Position numbers and translations under genes: made by a program
The notes under the pieces: generated by a model
Database searches by the model: none
What the model was told of the DNA's origin: nothing
The model's input: the letters and a program-made list of their open reading frames with translations, nothing else
Source of the DNA: Cytophagaceae bacterium
GTDB lineage: Bacteria > Bacteroidota > Bacteroidia > Cytophagales > Cytophagaceae
Assembly: GCA_025054875.1 (NCBI GenBank)
Contig: JANWYS010000001.1
Coordinates: 24,703 to 88,702 of the forward strand
Length of the DNA: 64,000 nt
Reading direction: 5' to 3'
In this document: positions 57,516-64,000 of the stretch, in pieces
How the letters are laid out: every line of letters starts with the position of its first letter
Numbering within the stretch: the stretch's first letter is position 1

Positions 57516-57699
57516 AAGGAAATGGAAGCCTTTTTGAATACACCTACCGTGTTTACCTCTGGATGATGCCATTACCCTACCGACCATTGCTCATAGAAGA
57601 TGACACAATAAACTAAACCTCGTAAATGCCATCATTACCGCTACGGCTTTGATTTACGACCTTACTCTCATTACCTGTAACAAGGGAGGGTATGTGTAA
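57516..57699 (+). pseudogene. Degenerate PIN-domain (VapC-like) toxin remnant
   Basis: Translated in two frames, this stretch resembles the C-terminal two thirds of a VapC toxin. In one frame it gives MKEMEAFLNTPTVF; after a frame change at about 57556 it gives LDDAITLPTIAHRR, an in-frame TGA (57601-57603), then LNLVNAIITATALIYDLTLI and TCNKGGYV, ending in TAA at 57697-57699. Active VapC proteins normally show PDAIIAATAL ... LxTxNxxDF here; the catalytic Asp of PDA is Asn and the DF Asp is lost. A frameshift, a stop and lost active-site residues make it non-functional. No antitoxin gene is seen. The rest of 57349-57781 has no gene. Confidence 0.6.
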
Positions 57700-57781
57700 G
57701 AGGCAAAGATTATCATATCCTTGGTTGAAGCATTACATTTTAAAAAGTGCCCATCTGATCATACCGATAATCTGTCATTAA

Positions 57782-57813
57782 TTTTTTTTTATATACACAT
57801 AACCTTATTTTTG
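57782..57813 (+). promoter_or_regulatory. Promoter of ubiE-porT, very close to the start codon
   Basis: An exact -7 box TATTTTTG lies at 57806-57813. The -33 position falls in a T-run (57782-57790) that can supply TTTT, not the full TTTG. The ubiE ATG at 57821 is only seven bases beyond the -7 box, so the transcript should have a leader of zero to a few bases. Confidence 0.55.
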
Positions 57814-57820
57814 CACATTA

Positions 57821-58543
57821 ATGACAGTGCTACCCTACAAAGAAACTTCAACAAGCAAAAAGCAACAAGTGGAGAATATGTTTGACAACATTTCTCCCAC
57901 TTATGATCGGTTGAACCACCTTCTCAGCCTCGGCATAGATAAAATATGGAGAAAAAAAGCGATAAAAATTTTGTCGAAATTTAAACCCAAGCTGATATTA
58001 GACGTAGCCACGGGCACTGCAGATTTTGCCATAGCTGCAACATCTCTGAACCCTGAAAAAATAATAGGTATAGACATTTCTGCAAACATGCTTTTGCAGG
58101 GAGAAAAAAAAATTAACGCCCTAAAATTAAATTCTGTCATAGAATTGAGGAAAGAAGATTCAGAAAATCTTTCTTTTGCAGACAATTTTTTTGATGCGGT
58201 CATCGTTTCTTTTGGAGTGCGTAACTTTGAAAATTTAGAACGGGGGTTGTCTGAAATAAGAAGAGTGTTGAAAAAAGATGGAGTGTTGTTGGTGCTGGAA
58301 TTTTCAAAGCCGCAAGCTTTTCCGGTAAAGCAATTGTATGCTTTCTACTTTCGGTATCTTTTGCCATGGGTAGGCAAGCTGATATCCGGAGATAGGCATG
58401 CATACCATTATTTACCTGCATCGGTGGAGGTTTTCCCCTACGGGAAAAAATTCATAGATATACTAACTAATACGGGATATTCTTCGGTACAATGTATACC
58501 ACTAACCTTTGGCATAAGCAGCATATACATCGGGCAAAAATAA
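57821..58543 (+). CDS. ubiE: Demethylmenaquinone methyltransferase
   Basis: This S-adenosylmethionine-dependent enzyme methylates demethylmenaquinone in the last step of menaquinone synthesis. The 240-residue protein has the family N-terminus (MTVLPYKETSTSKKQQVENM), PTYDRLNHLLSLGIDKIWRK, the SAM motif LILDVATGTADFA and the signature VSFGVRNFENLERGLSEIRR with LKKDGVLLVLEFSKP. The conserved N-terminus supports the ATG at 57821, which makes the short leader noted upstream credible. It overlaps the porT gene by 52 bases, and this gene pair is also seen in other Bacteroidota. Confidence 0.94.
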   Translation: MTVLPYKETSTSKKQQVENMFDNISPTYDRLNHLLSLGIDKIWRKKAIKILSKFKPKLILDVATGTADFAIAATSLNPEKIIGIDISANMLLQGEKKINALKLNSVIELRKEDSENLSFADNFFDAVIVSFGVRNFENLERGLSEIRRVLKKDGVLLVLEFSKPQAFPVKQLYAFYFRYLLPWVGKLISGDRHAYHYLPASVEVFPYGKKFIDILTNTGYSSVQCIPLTFGISSIYIGQK

Positions 58544-59220
58544 TTTTCCTATTCGTTGCCTTGTCACAATTTACAGGTCTTGTACATAGCCAAAACTATG
58601 AATGGGACTCTAACCTCCCGAATTACGACAACCGTCTGATGCATTATGGTTTTACCATAGGCCTCAATACAACGCGGTTCAGAGCTATTCGCTCGCCGGC
58701 ATATTTCCCGGGCGATAGTATAATAGCCATAAAGACCCCGTCAAAAGCCGGGTTTTCTCTTGGCTTTATCATGAACCTTCGGCTGGGCGATTATTTAGAT
58801 TTGCGCCTCACTCCGGATGTTGCTTTTTTTGAGCGAACCGTGGAATTTACTTTTGGCAGCGGGCGCCAAAGCAAACAAACCGCTGAATCGGTATTCATAG
58901 AAACTCCTCTTATGCTGAAATATAAATCTATGCGCCGACACAACAACCGAATGTATTTGGTGGGAGGCATAAAACCCGCTATTGAAGCCGGAGCAAAGAA
59001 AAAAGAAAAAAAGAAAAACGAACTCCGAACCAACAACATGGACTTTTCCATTGACTACGGTGTTGGACTCGATTTATATTTTAAATTTTTTAAATTCGCT
59101 CCTGAGTTGCGGTTTTCTCACAGTCTGGTCAACATATTAAACAAAGATCCGAATCCATACAGCGAAAGTTTGCTAAAACTTACCACACACACAGTAACTT
59201 TGTATCTGCACTTTGAATAG
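58492..59220 (+). CDS. porT: PorT-family type IX secretion protein
   Basis: PorT (SprT) is an outer-membrane beta-barrel needed for the type IX secretion/gliding machinery of Bacteroidota. The 242-residue product has a signal peptide (AKIIFLFVALSQFTGLVHSQ) after a 14-residue basic lead, then strands such as GFTIGLNTTRFRAI, GFSLGFIMNLRLGDYLDLRL and DFSIDYGVGLDLYFKFFKF, and a barrel-like final segment LTTHTVTLYLHFE. Its start overlaps ubiE by 52 bases and no later ATG is in frame, so the two are coupled. The identification rests on fold, length and the ubiE neighbour. Other T9SS genes are not in the window. Confidence 0.8.
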   Translation: MYTTNLWHKQHIHRAKIIFLFVALSQFTGLVHSQNYEWDSNLPNYDNRLMHYGFTIGLNTTRFRAIRSPAYFPGDSIIAIKTPSKAGFSLGFIMNLRLGDYLDLRLTPDVAFFERTVEFTFGSGRQSKQTAESVFIETPLMLKYKSMRRHNNRMYLVGGIKPAIEAGAKKKEKKKNELRTNNMDFSIDYGVGLDLYFKFFKFAPELRFSHSLVNILNKDPNPYSESLLKLTTHTVTLYLHFE

Positions 59221-59239
59221 TTCACACTTGTCTTGCCCT

Positions 59240-60646
59240 ATGGCAACTAAAGCATTCAATACAGTAACAGCAGAAATAAAACAGCAGTTAAAAGAAATTT
59301 GCGGAGATAAGTTTGTGCTTACCGGAGAAGACAACCTTTCATTATATGGAAAAGATGAAACGGAAGATCTTTTTTTTATGCCTTCTGCAGTGGTGAAGCC
59401 ACGCACACCCGAAGAAGTAAGTAAAATTTTTCAGTTGTGTACAGCACACAGAATACCGGTTACTCCCAGAGGAGCTGGTACAGGGCTCAGCGGTGGTGCA
59501 CTTCCTGTATGCGGTGGAATAGTGCTCTCCACAGAACGTATGAATGCAATACTACAAATTGACGAAAAAAATTTTCAAGCTACGGTAGAGTGTGGAGTAA
59601 TAACAGAAGTATTACAGGAAGAAGTAAAAAAAAGAGGATTGTTTTATCCTCCTGATCCATCCAGCAAAGGAAGTTGCTTTATTGGAGGTAACCTTGCTGA
59701 ATCGTCCGGAGGGCCTAGAGCCGTAAAATACGGAGTCACTAAAGATTATGTGCTAAATGTGCAAGCTGTGTTGCCCACAGGAGAGATTTTGTGGACAGGA
59801 GCTAATGTACTGAAAAATGCTACCGGCTATAACCTCACGCAACTGCTTGTCGGGAGTGAAGGCACTCTGGCCCTGATCACCAAAGCTGTGCTCAAACTAC
59901 TGCCGCTACCTAAACACAATGCCGTGATGCTTGTGTCGTTTCACTCAATGGTTGAGGCTTGTGAAGCTGTAAATAACATCTTGCTGTCGGGCGTTATGCC
60001 CTCAGCATTGGAGTTTATGGAACGCGACGCAATAGTATACACCTTGAATTTTTTAAACATGGAAATGAACCTTTCACCCGATGTAGAGGCACAGTTGCTG
60101 GTAGAAGTGGAAGGCAACAGTTTTGAAGAATTAACCAAACAAACAGAACGCATCTACGAATGTATACAAGCGTATGATATAGAAGAACCGCTATTTGCCG
60201 AATCTGAACAACATAAAGAAAAACTATGGCGCATACGCCGAAACATCGCTCATGCTGCTAAAGCCACATCTGTATACAAAGAGGAAGATACTGTAGTACC
60301 CAGAGCTGCTTTGCCGCAATTGATAAAGGGTGTAAAATCTTTGTCTGCGGAATATGGTTTTCAAACGGTATGTTTTGGGCATGCAGGAGATGGCAACCTG
60401 CATATTTTCATTCTTAAAAAAAATCTTACCGAACACGAGTGGCAACACAAAATTCCGGAAGCTATTGAAAAATTATTTACCCTCACCGTGCAACTTGGCG
60501 GCACTATATCGGGCGAACATGGCATAGGACTGGTACAAAAGCCTTACTTGCACATAGCTCTGCAGGAGAAGCAAATAGAATTGATGCGCGCTATAAAGAA
60601 GATTTTCGATCCGGCAGGAATATTAAACCCCGGAAAGATATTTTAA
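59240..60646 (+). CDS. FAD-linked oxidase, glycolate/lactate oxidase GlcD type
   Basis: A 468-residue flavoprotein oxidising a 2-hydroxy acid such as glycolate or D-lactate. I use ATG at 59240; a TTG frame extends nine codons upstream and nearly reaches porT. The FAD-binding PCMH domain shows PRGAGTGLSGGALPVCGGIV, SSKGSCFIGGNLAESSGGPR and GVTKDYVLNVQAVLPTGE. The C-terminal domain carries FGHAGDGNLHIFIL and GGTISGEHGIGLVQK, with ligands for the substrate carboxylate and a metal. No glcE or glcF partner is adjacent, so it is the single-subunit type. It lies 19 bases after porT and may be co-transcribed. Confidence 0.92.
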   Translation: MATKAFNTVTAEIKQQLKEICGDKFVLTGEDNLSLYGKDETEDLFFMPSAVVKPRTPEEVSKIFQLCTAHRIPVTPRGAGTGLSGGALPVCGGIVLSTERMNAILQIDEKNFQATVECGVITEVLQEEVKKRGLFYPPDPSSKGSCFIGGNLAESSGGPRAVKYGVTKDYVLNVQAVLPTGEILWTGANVLKNATGYNLTQLLVGSEGTLALITKAVLKLLPLPKHNAVMLVSFHSMVEACEAVNNILLSGVMPSALEFMERDAIVYTLNFLNMEMNLSPDVEAQLLVEVEGNSFEELTKQTERIYECIQAYDIEEPLFAESEQHKEKLWRIRRNIAHAAKATSVYKEEDTVVPRAALPQLIKGVKSLSAEYGFQTVCFGHAGDGNLHIFILKKNLTEHEWQHKIPEAIEKLFTLTVQLGGTISGEHGIGLVQKPYLHIALQEKQIELMRAIKKIFDPAGILNPGKIF

Positions 60647-60942
60647 GTCAATTTATGCCTATGCATCCATTGAAAAAAACTTATACTCATATTCGGTTGC
60701 TTAAATGCTACTCCAAAGCAACGGAATGTGAAGCAAAATCTATCTCATGCGGTGGAGCCGTTAGTTTCGTAATATCAATTCCTTATTTTTGATGCACAGC
60801 AACAGAAAATCTTGTCCATATCCATTTTGTAATCATATCTGTCCGAAGCATAGCTGAATTTTTTCTAATACATTTAAAGAATATTATCTCTGTTGAAAAT
60901 TTTAAGCCTGTAATTAGAATCTTCGGCACACAATTTGTCGGA
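60647..60942. other. Intergenic region before the DUF1573 gene
   Basis: No gene is seen. GATGCACAGCAACAGAAAAT near 60790 loosely resembles sequences near 34650 and 40884 (AATGCAcAGCAA); this is weak. Confidence 0.3.
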
Positions 60943-60957
60943 ATGATATTCATGATT

Positions 60958-61338
60958 ATGCGTTACATTTTTTACATATTGCTAAGTATCAGCTCACACA
61001 TGATGCTGGCTCAGGCCAACTTCAAATTTGAAAAAACAGAACATAATTTTGGCACAGTGACAGAGGGGAAAGACACTTTATGGTGTGAATTTAAGTTTGT
61101 AAACAACGGCGATGAGCCTTTACTTATCAGCGATGTAAAAACTTCATGTGAGTGCACACTTGCTGAGTGGCCTAAACACAGCATTGCGCCAGGGAAAAGT
61201 GCCTACATACGTGGTGGTTTTAAAATAGAAGGTAAATCCGGATTGTTTAGCAAAAACATCATACTAATAGCCAACACTACTCCTGCTACTACTATACTTA
61301 CCATGAAGGGTCAAATTGTCCCTGCAGTTAAGCAGTAA
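60958..61338 (+). CDS. Secreted DUF1573 protein
   Basis: A small protein of 126 residues from the chosen start. I use ATG at 60958, where the basic residue lies directly before the hydrophobic core (MRYIFYILLSISSHMMLAQA); ATGs at 60943 and 60952 are also in frame. After the signal peptide the whole mature chain is a DUF1573 Ig-like domain: FEKTEHNFGTVTEGKDTLWC, FKFVNNGDEPLLISDVKTSC and GKSAYIRGGFKIEGKSG. Three Cys occur in the mature part, two close together in KTSCECTLAEW. DUF1573 proteins are abundant in Bacteroidota, periplasmic or surface, without a known biochemical role. It is monocistronic. Confidence 0.85.
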   Translation: MRYIFYILLSISSHMMLAQANFKFEKTEHNFGTVTEGKDTLWCEFKFVNNGDEPLLISDVKTSCECTLAEWPKHSIAPGKSAYIRGGFKIEGKSGLFSKNIILIANTTPATTILTMKGQIVPAVKQ

Positions 61339-61440
61339 CCTCCATCTTTTGTACTGAAACTTTGTCAGTATATTTCCTACTGGAATAATATTTGCAAAAC
61401 GCATTTTGTCCGATAGGTAACTTTAACTGAAATAACTCTT

Positions 61441-63261
61441 ATGCAAGAAAAAGGCACTATTTCTATTCACACGGAAAACATATTTCCCATCATCAAAAAA
61501 TTCCTTTATTCTGATCACGAAATTTTCCTGCGCGAATTAGTTTCCAATGCCGTAGACGCTACACAAAAACTACAGAAGTTGGCCTCCATAGGAGAATTCA
61601 GTGGCGAACTGGGCGACCTCACCATCAAAATATCCATCAATGAAAAACTTAAAACCATTACCATCAGCGACAAAGGTATTGGTATGACTGCCGATGAAAT
61701 AAAAAAATATATAAATCAGATAGCTTTCTCCGGTGCTACAGAATTTTTGAATAAATACAAAGATAAGGGCGAAGATACGCAAATCATCGGGCATTTCGGG
61801 CTGGGCTTTTATTCTTCTTTCATGGTTTCCAAAAAAGTGGAAATTCATACTCTTTCATATCAACAAGGTGCTGAAGCTGCCCGTTGGAGTTGTGATGGCA
61901 GTACAGAGTTTGAAATAACCAAAGATGTAAAAAAAGAAAGAGGCACCGATGTAGTACTGCATATTGCCGAAGACTCTGAAGAGTTTCTCGATAAATACCG
62001 TATAAAATCTATTCTTGAAAAATATTGTCGCTTCCTGCCTGTACCCATTGAATTTGATGGTAAGGTAATTAATAACACTCATCCTATCTGGCGCAAATCA
62101 CCTGCTGAACTTAAAGAGGAAGACTATAAAAATTTTTATAAAGAACTTTACCCATTCTCAGATGAGCCTCTCTTCTGGATACATCTCAACGTAGACCATC
62201 CATTCAACCTGACAGGCATTTTATATTTTCCGAAAATAAAAAGCGATTTTGAAGTTCAAAAAAACAAAATTCAACTCTACAGCCGTCAGGTATTCATAAC
62301 CGACGAAGTAAAAGACGTAGTACCTGAATTTCTCATGCTACTTCATGGCGTGATAGATTCGCCCGACATACCTCTCAACGTGTCGCGCAGCTTCTTGCAA
62401 AGCGATTCGAATGTAAAGAAAATTAACGCTCATATCACTAAAAAAGTTGCTGATAAGCTCAGTGAACTATATAACAACGATCCTAAATCTTATCAGGAAA
62501 AATGGGACCACATAAGCATATTCGTCAAATATGGCATGCTGAGCGACGACAAGTTTTATGAAAAAGCGAAAAGTTTTTGCCTTCTTAAAAATATAAAGAA
62601 CGAATATACCGTACTGGAACAATACAAAGACAAAATCAAAGACCTGCAAACCGAAAAAAACGGTACTGTAGTAGCCCTCTACACTAACGATGCCGAAAAG
62701 CACCACATGTTTATTCAGTCTGCGGAAAAAAAAGGCTATGATGTACTTTTGTTGAATACACTTATAGACCCGCATTTTGCAGGCTTCATAGAACACAAAA
62801 TAGAGAAGTTTTCGCTCAAAAGAATTGATTCAGATACCATAGAAAAACTCATTGAAAAAGAAATTAAGCCTGAAAGTTTGCTAAGCAAAGAACAGGAAAA
62901 TCAACTCAAAGAGATTTTTGAAAAAGCCATAAATAACACCAACATGAAGGTAGAAATGGTGCCCCTCACTGCGGATGAAATGCCTGTAACCGTTACCATA
63001 CCGGAATTTATGCGCCGTATGAAAGATATGAGCCGAACCGGTGGCAACATGAACTTTATGGGCACTCTGCCTGATGTGTACACGGTATCTATTAATACGA
63101 ATCATGCATTGATGAATAAAATTTTATCTTTAAATGCCGACGAAGACAAAATCCGACTTGCCAAACAATCGTTTGACCTGGCGCTTCTGTCTCAGGGTAT
63201 GCTGAGCGGAAAAGACCTGACCGACTTTATAAAACGAAGTGTTGAAATAACTCTAAATTAA
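61441..63261 (+). CDS. htpG: HtpG, Hsp90-family molecular chaperone
   Basis: A 606-residue cytosolic ATP-dependent chaperone. The N-terminal GHKL ATPase domain shows FLRELVSNAVDATQKLQKL, SDKGIGMTADEIKKYINQIA and IGHFGLGFYSSFMVSKKVEI. The middle domain includes FPKIKSDFEVQKNKIQLYSR and the catalytic-loop Arg segment LNVSRSFLQSD. A shortened C-terminal dimerisation domain ends the chain, so the length is slightly under that of E. coli (624). A TTTG (61361-61364) with TAATATTTG (61386-61394) 21 bases on may be a promoter, although the -7 spacing is one base too long. ATG at 61441 fits the family. Confidence 0.96.
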   Translation: MQEKGTISIHTENIFPIIKKFLYSDHEIFLRELVSNAVDATQKLQKLASIGEFSGELGDLTIKISINEKLKTITISDKGIGMTADEIKKYINQIAFSGATEFLNKYKDKGEDTQIIGHFGLGFYSSFMVSKKVEIHTLSYQQGAEAARWSCDGSTEFEITKDVKKERGTDVVLHIAEDSEEFLDKYRIKSILEKYCRFLPVPIEFDGKVINNTHPIWRKSPAELKEEDYKNFYKELYPFSDEPLFWIHLNVDHPFNLTGILYFPKIKSDFEVQKNKIQLYSRQVFITDEVKDVVPEFLMLLHGVIDSPDIPLNVSRSFLQSDSNVKKINAHITKKVADKLSELYNNDPKSYQEKWDHISIFVKYGMLSDDKFYEKAKSFCLLKNIKNEYTVLEQYKDKIKDLQTEKNGTVVALYTNDAEKHHMFIQSAEKKGYDVLLLNTLIDPHFAGFIEHKIEKFSLKRIDSDTIEKLIEKEIKPESLLSKEQENQLKEIFEKAINNTNMKVEMVPLTADEMPVTVTIPEFMRRMKDMSRTGGNMNFMGTLPDVYTVSINTNHALMNKILSLNADEDKIRLAKQSFDLALLSQGMLSGKDLTDFIKRSVEITLN

Positions 63262-63267
63262 AATCCG

Positions 63268-63828
63268 ATGCTTGAAGCACTCCAACAACCATGGCCGTGG
63301 TACATTACAGGTCCGCTGATAGGACTCATGGTGCCTCTGTTGTTGCTGGCCGGAAACAAACCTTTTGGTTTGTCATCTTCATTGAAACACATTTGCGCAA
63401 TGTGCTCACCCGCTAAAATTGATTTTTTTAATTACGACTGGAAAAAGGAAATGTGGAATGTGGTGCTTGTGCTCGGAATAGGTGTGGGAGGTCTGATTTC
63501 GAATCGGCTACTAAGCCCCTCTGTGCAAATTTCTGATGCTACGGTTCAGCAATTGTCCGCTTTAGGAATTTCTATAAATGAGGGAGAAATAAATCCGTCA
63601 GAGATTTTTAACTGGCAAAGTTTATTCCACATAAAAGGTATTCTGCTGCTCATTTTGGGCGGGTTTTTAGTGGGCTTCGGCTCCCGCTATGCCGATGGTT
63701 GTACATCAGGCCACGCCATCATGGGGCTTTCCATGTTCAATCCCGCATCTCTTATGGCAGTGATTAGTTTTTTTGCCGGCGGCTTATTTATGACTCATCT
63801 TGTATTGCCTTTCATTTTAAAACTTTGA
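63268..63828 (+). CDS. YeeE/YedE family transporter, N-terminal half type
   Basis: A 186-residue membrane protein of the YeeE/YedE (TsuA-like) family linked to sulfur-compound uptake. The signature GFGSRYADGCTSGHAIMGLS with the conserved Cys lies near residues 140-160, and a second Cys pair, ICAMCSPAKIDFF, near residue 47. There are about four membrane segments. In many Bacteroidota the family is split into two adjacent genes; the next gene (63832) is the partner. The gap is three bases, so the two are surely one operon. It follows htpG by six bases, but that is probably coincidental. Confidence 0.88.
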   Translation: MLEALQQPWPWYITGPLIGLMVPLLLLAGNKPFGLSSSLKHICAMCSPAKIDFFNYDWKKEMWNVVLVLGIGVGGLISNRLLSPSVQISDATVQQLSALGISINEGEINPSEIFNWQSLFHIKGILLLILGGFLVGFGSRYADGCTSGHAIMGLSMFNPASLMAVISFFAGGLFMTHLVLPFILKL

Positions 63829-63831
63829 TTC

Positions 63832-64000
63832 ATGCGGATGATAAAATACTTCGTCATAGGCATATATTTCGGCATCGTGCTCACCAAGGCTGAGGTTATC
63901 TCGTGGTACAGGATACAGGAAATGTTTCGCTTTCAGTCATTCCACATGTATGGCATAATCGGCTCAGCGGTGGCAGTAGGCGCTGCATCAATATTTGCCA
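63832..64000 (+). CDS. YeeE/YedE family transporter, second half (partial at window end)
   Basis: The gene starts at ATG 63832, three bases after the preceding stop, and runs off the window after 56 codons. The visible N-terminus ([20 protein letters not shown], then [20 protein letters not shown] and [13 protein letters not shown]) matches the second YeeE/YedE polypeptide found beside the first in related genomes. Two membrane segments are visible. Its 3' end, the rest of the transport motif and any sulfur-transfer neighbour lie outside the window. Confidence 0.85.
   Translation, partial: MRMIKYFVIGIYFGIVLTKAEVISWYRIQEMFRFQSFHMYGIIGSAVAVGAASIFA

Noticed and set aside
34650-60810. AATGCAcAGCAA-like sequence shared by three gaps (34650, 40884, 60790)
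   Set aside because: Similarity is limited to about a dozen bases with no shared flanks; chance is likely in AT-rich DNA.
1-64000. CRISPR arrays, prophage or integrative element
   Set aside because: No regularly spaced direct repeats, integrase, phage structural gene or attachment duplication is visible. Both tRNA genes are intact, without a neighbouring integrase.

Overview
The window reads as chromosomal DNA of a free-living member of the Bacteroidota, most likely of the Chitinophagales/Sphingobacteriales type (the order is inference). Grounds: promoters of the phylum-specific form TTTG-N(18-21)-TAnnTTTG stand in front of both tRNA genes, lysS and a glycosyltransferase gene; Shine-Dalgarno sequences are largely missing; a PorT-type protein of the type IX secretion system is present; and many proteins belong to Bacteroidota-rich families (DUF5683, DUF1573, fused SpmA-SpmB, lipoproteins with FKDGDGDLG-like motifs). 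The sequence is AT-rich, with a few strikingly GC-rich intergenic islands that are repeats, not genes.

Layout. 0-6.8 kb: tRNA-Cys, lysS, gcvP (all minus), then a glycosyltransferase with an unusual start. 6.8-8.2 kb: a decayed repeat element and a small secreted protein. 8.2-13.1 kb: gyrA, tRNA-Ser(UGA), an unknown conserved protein and an M28 peptidase. 13.1-18.9 kb: two more copies of the repeat element around a membrane glycosyltransferase, a secreted protein, an SpmA-SpmB fusion and a class III aminotransferase. 18.9-26.7 kb: lipB-hypothetical-psd operon, a hyperacidic repeat protein, a VIT1/CCC1 transporter, the Kup potassium transporter, an M42 peptidase and a TPR protein. 26.7-31.3 kb: a MarR regulator with a palindromic candidate operator, then a FadN-type fusion and a thiolase, forming a beta-oxidation operon. 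31.3-36.7 kb: a GC-rich repeat, a 42-residue lipoprotein too short for routine calling, a LuxE-like acyltransferase, a lipoprotein-DUF58 pair and a BamA/TamA-like barrel. 36.9-40.6 kb: argE-like and argH, DUF5683, mscL. 41.1-47 kb: a large alpha-2-macroglobulin with an intact thioester motif, divergent from a beta-CASP nuclease. 47.5-51.3 kb: a GH63-like glucosidase coupled to a zinc glucose dehydrogenase. 51.6-57.3 kb: a complete tripartite RND efflux operon. 57.3-64 kb: a dead PIN-toxin remnant, ubiE overlapping porT, a GlcD-type oxidase, a DUF1573 protein, htpG and a split YeeE/YedE pair whose second gene runs off the window.

Most of the window is housekeeping or ordinary accessory metabolism. 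I see no phage, CRISPR array, intact insertion sequence or obvious defence island, and I do not claim a new multi-gene system. The least explained content is non-coding: three related decayed elements with imperfect terminal inverted repeats, two of them carrying the same GC-rich repeat, which also occurs elsewhere in the window; a nested inverted repeat beside a coding remnant; and the hyperacidic protein gene.
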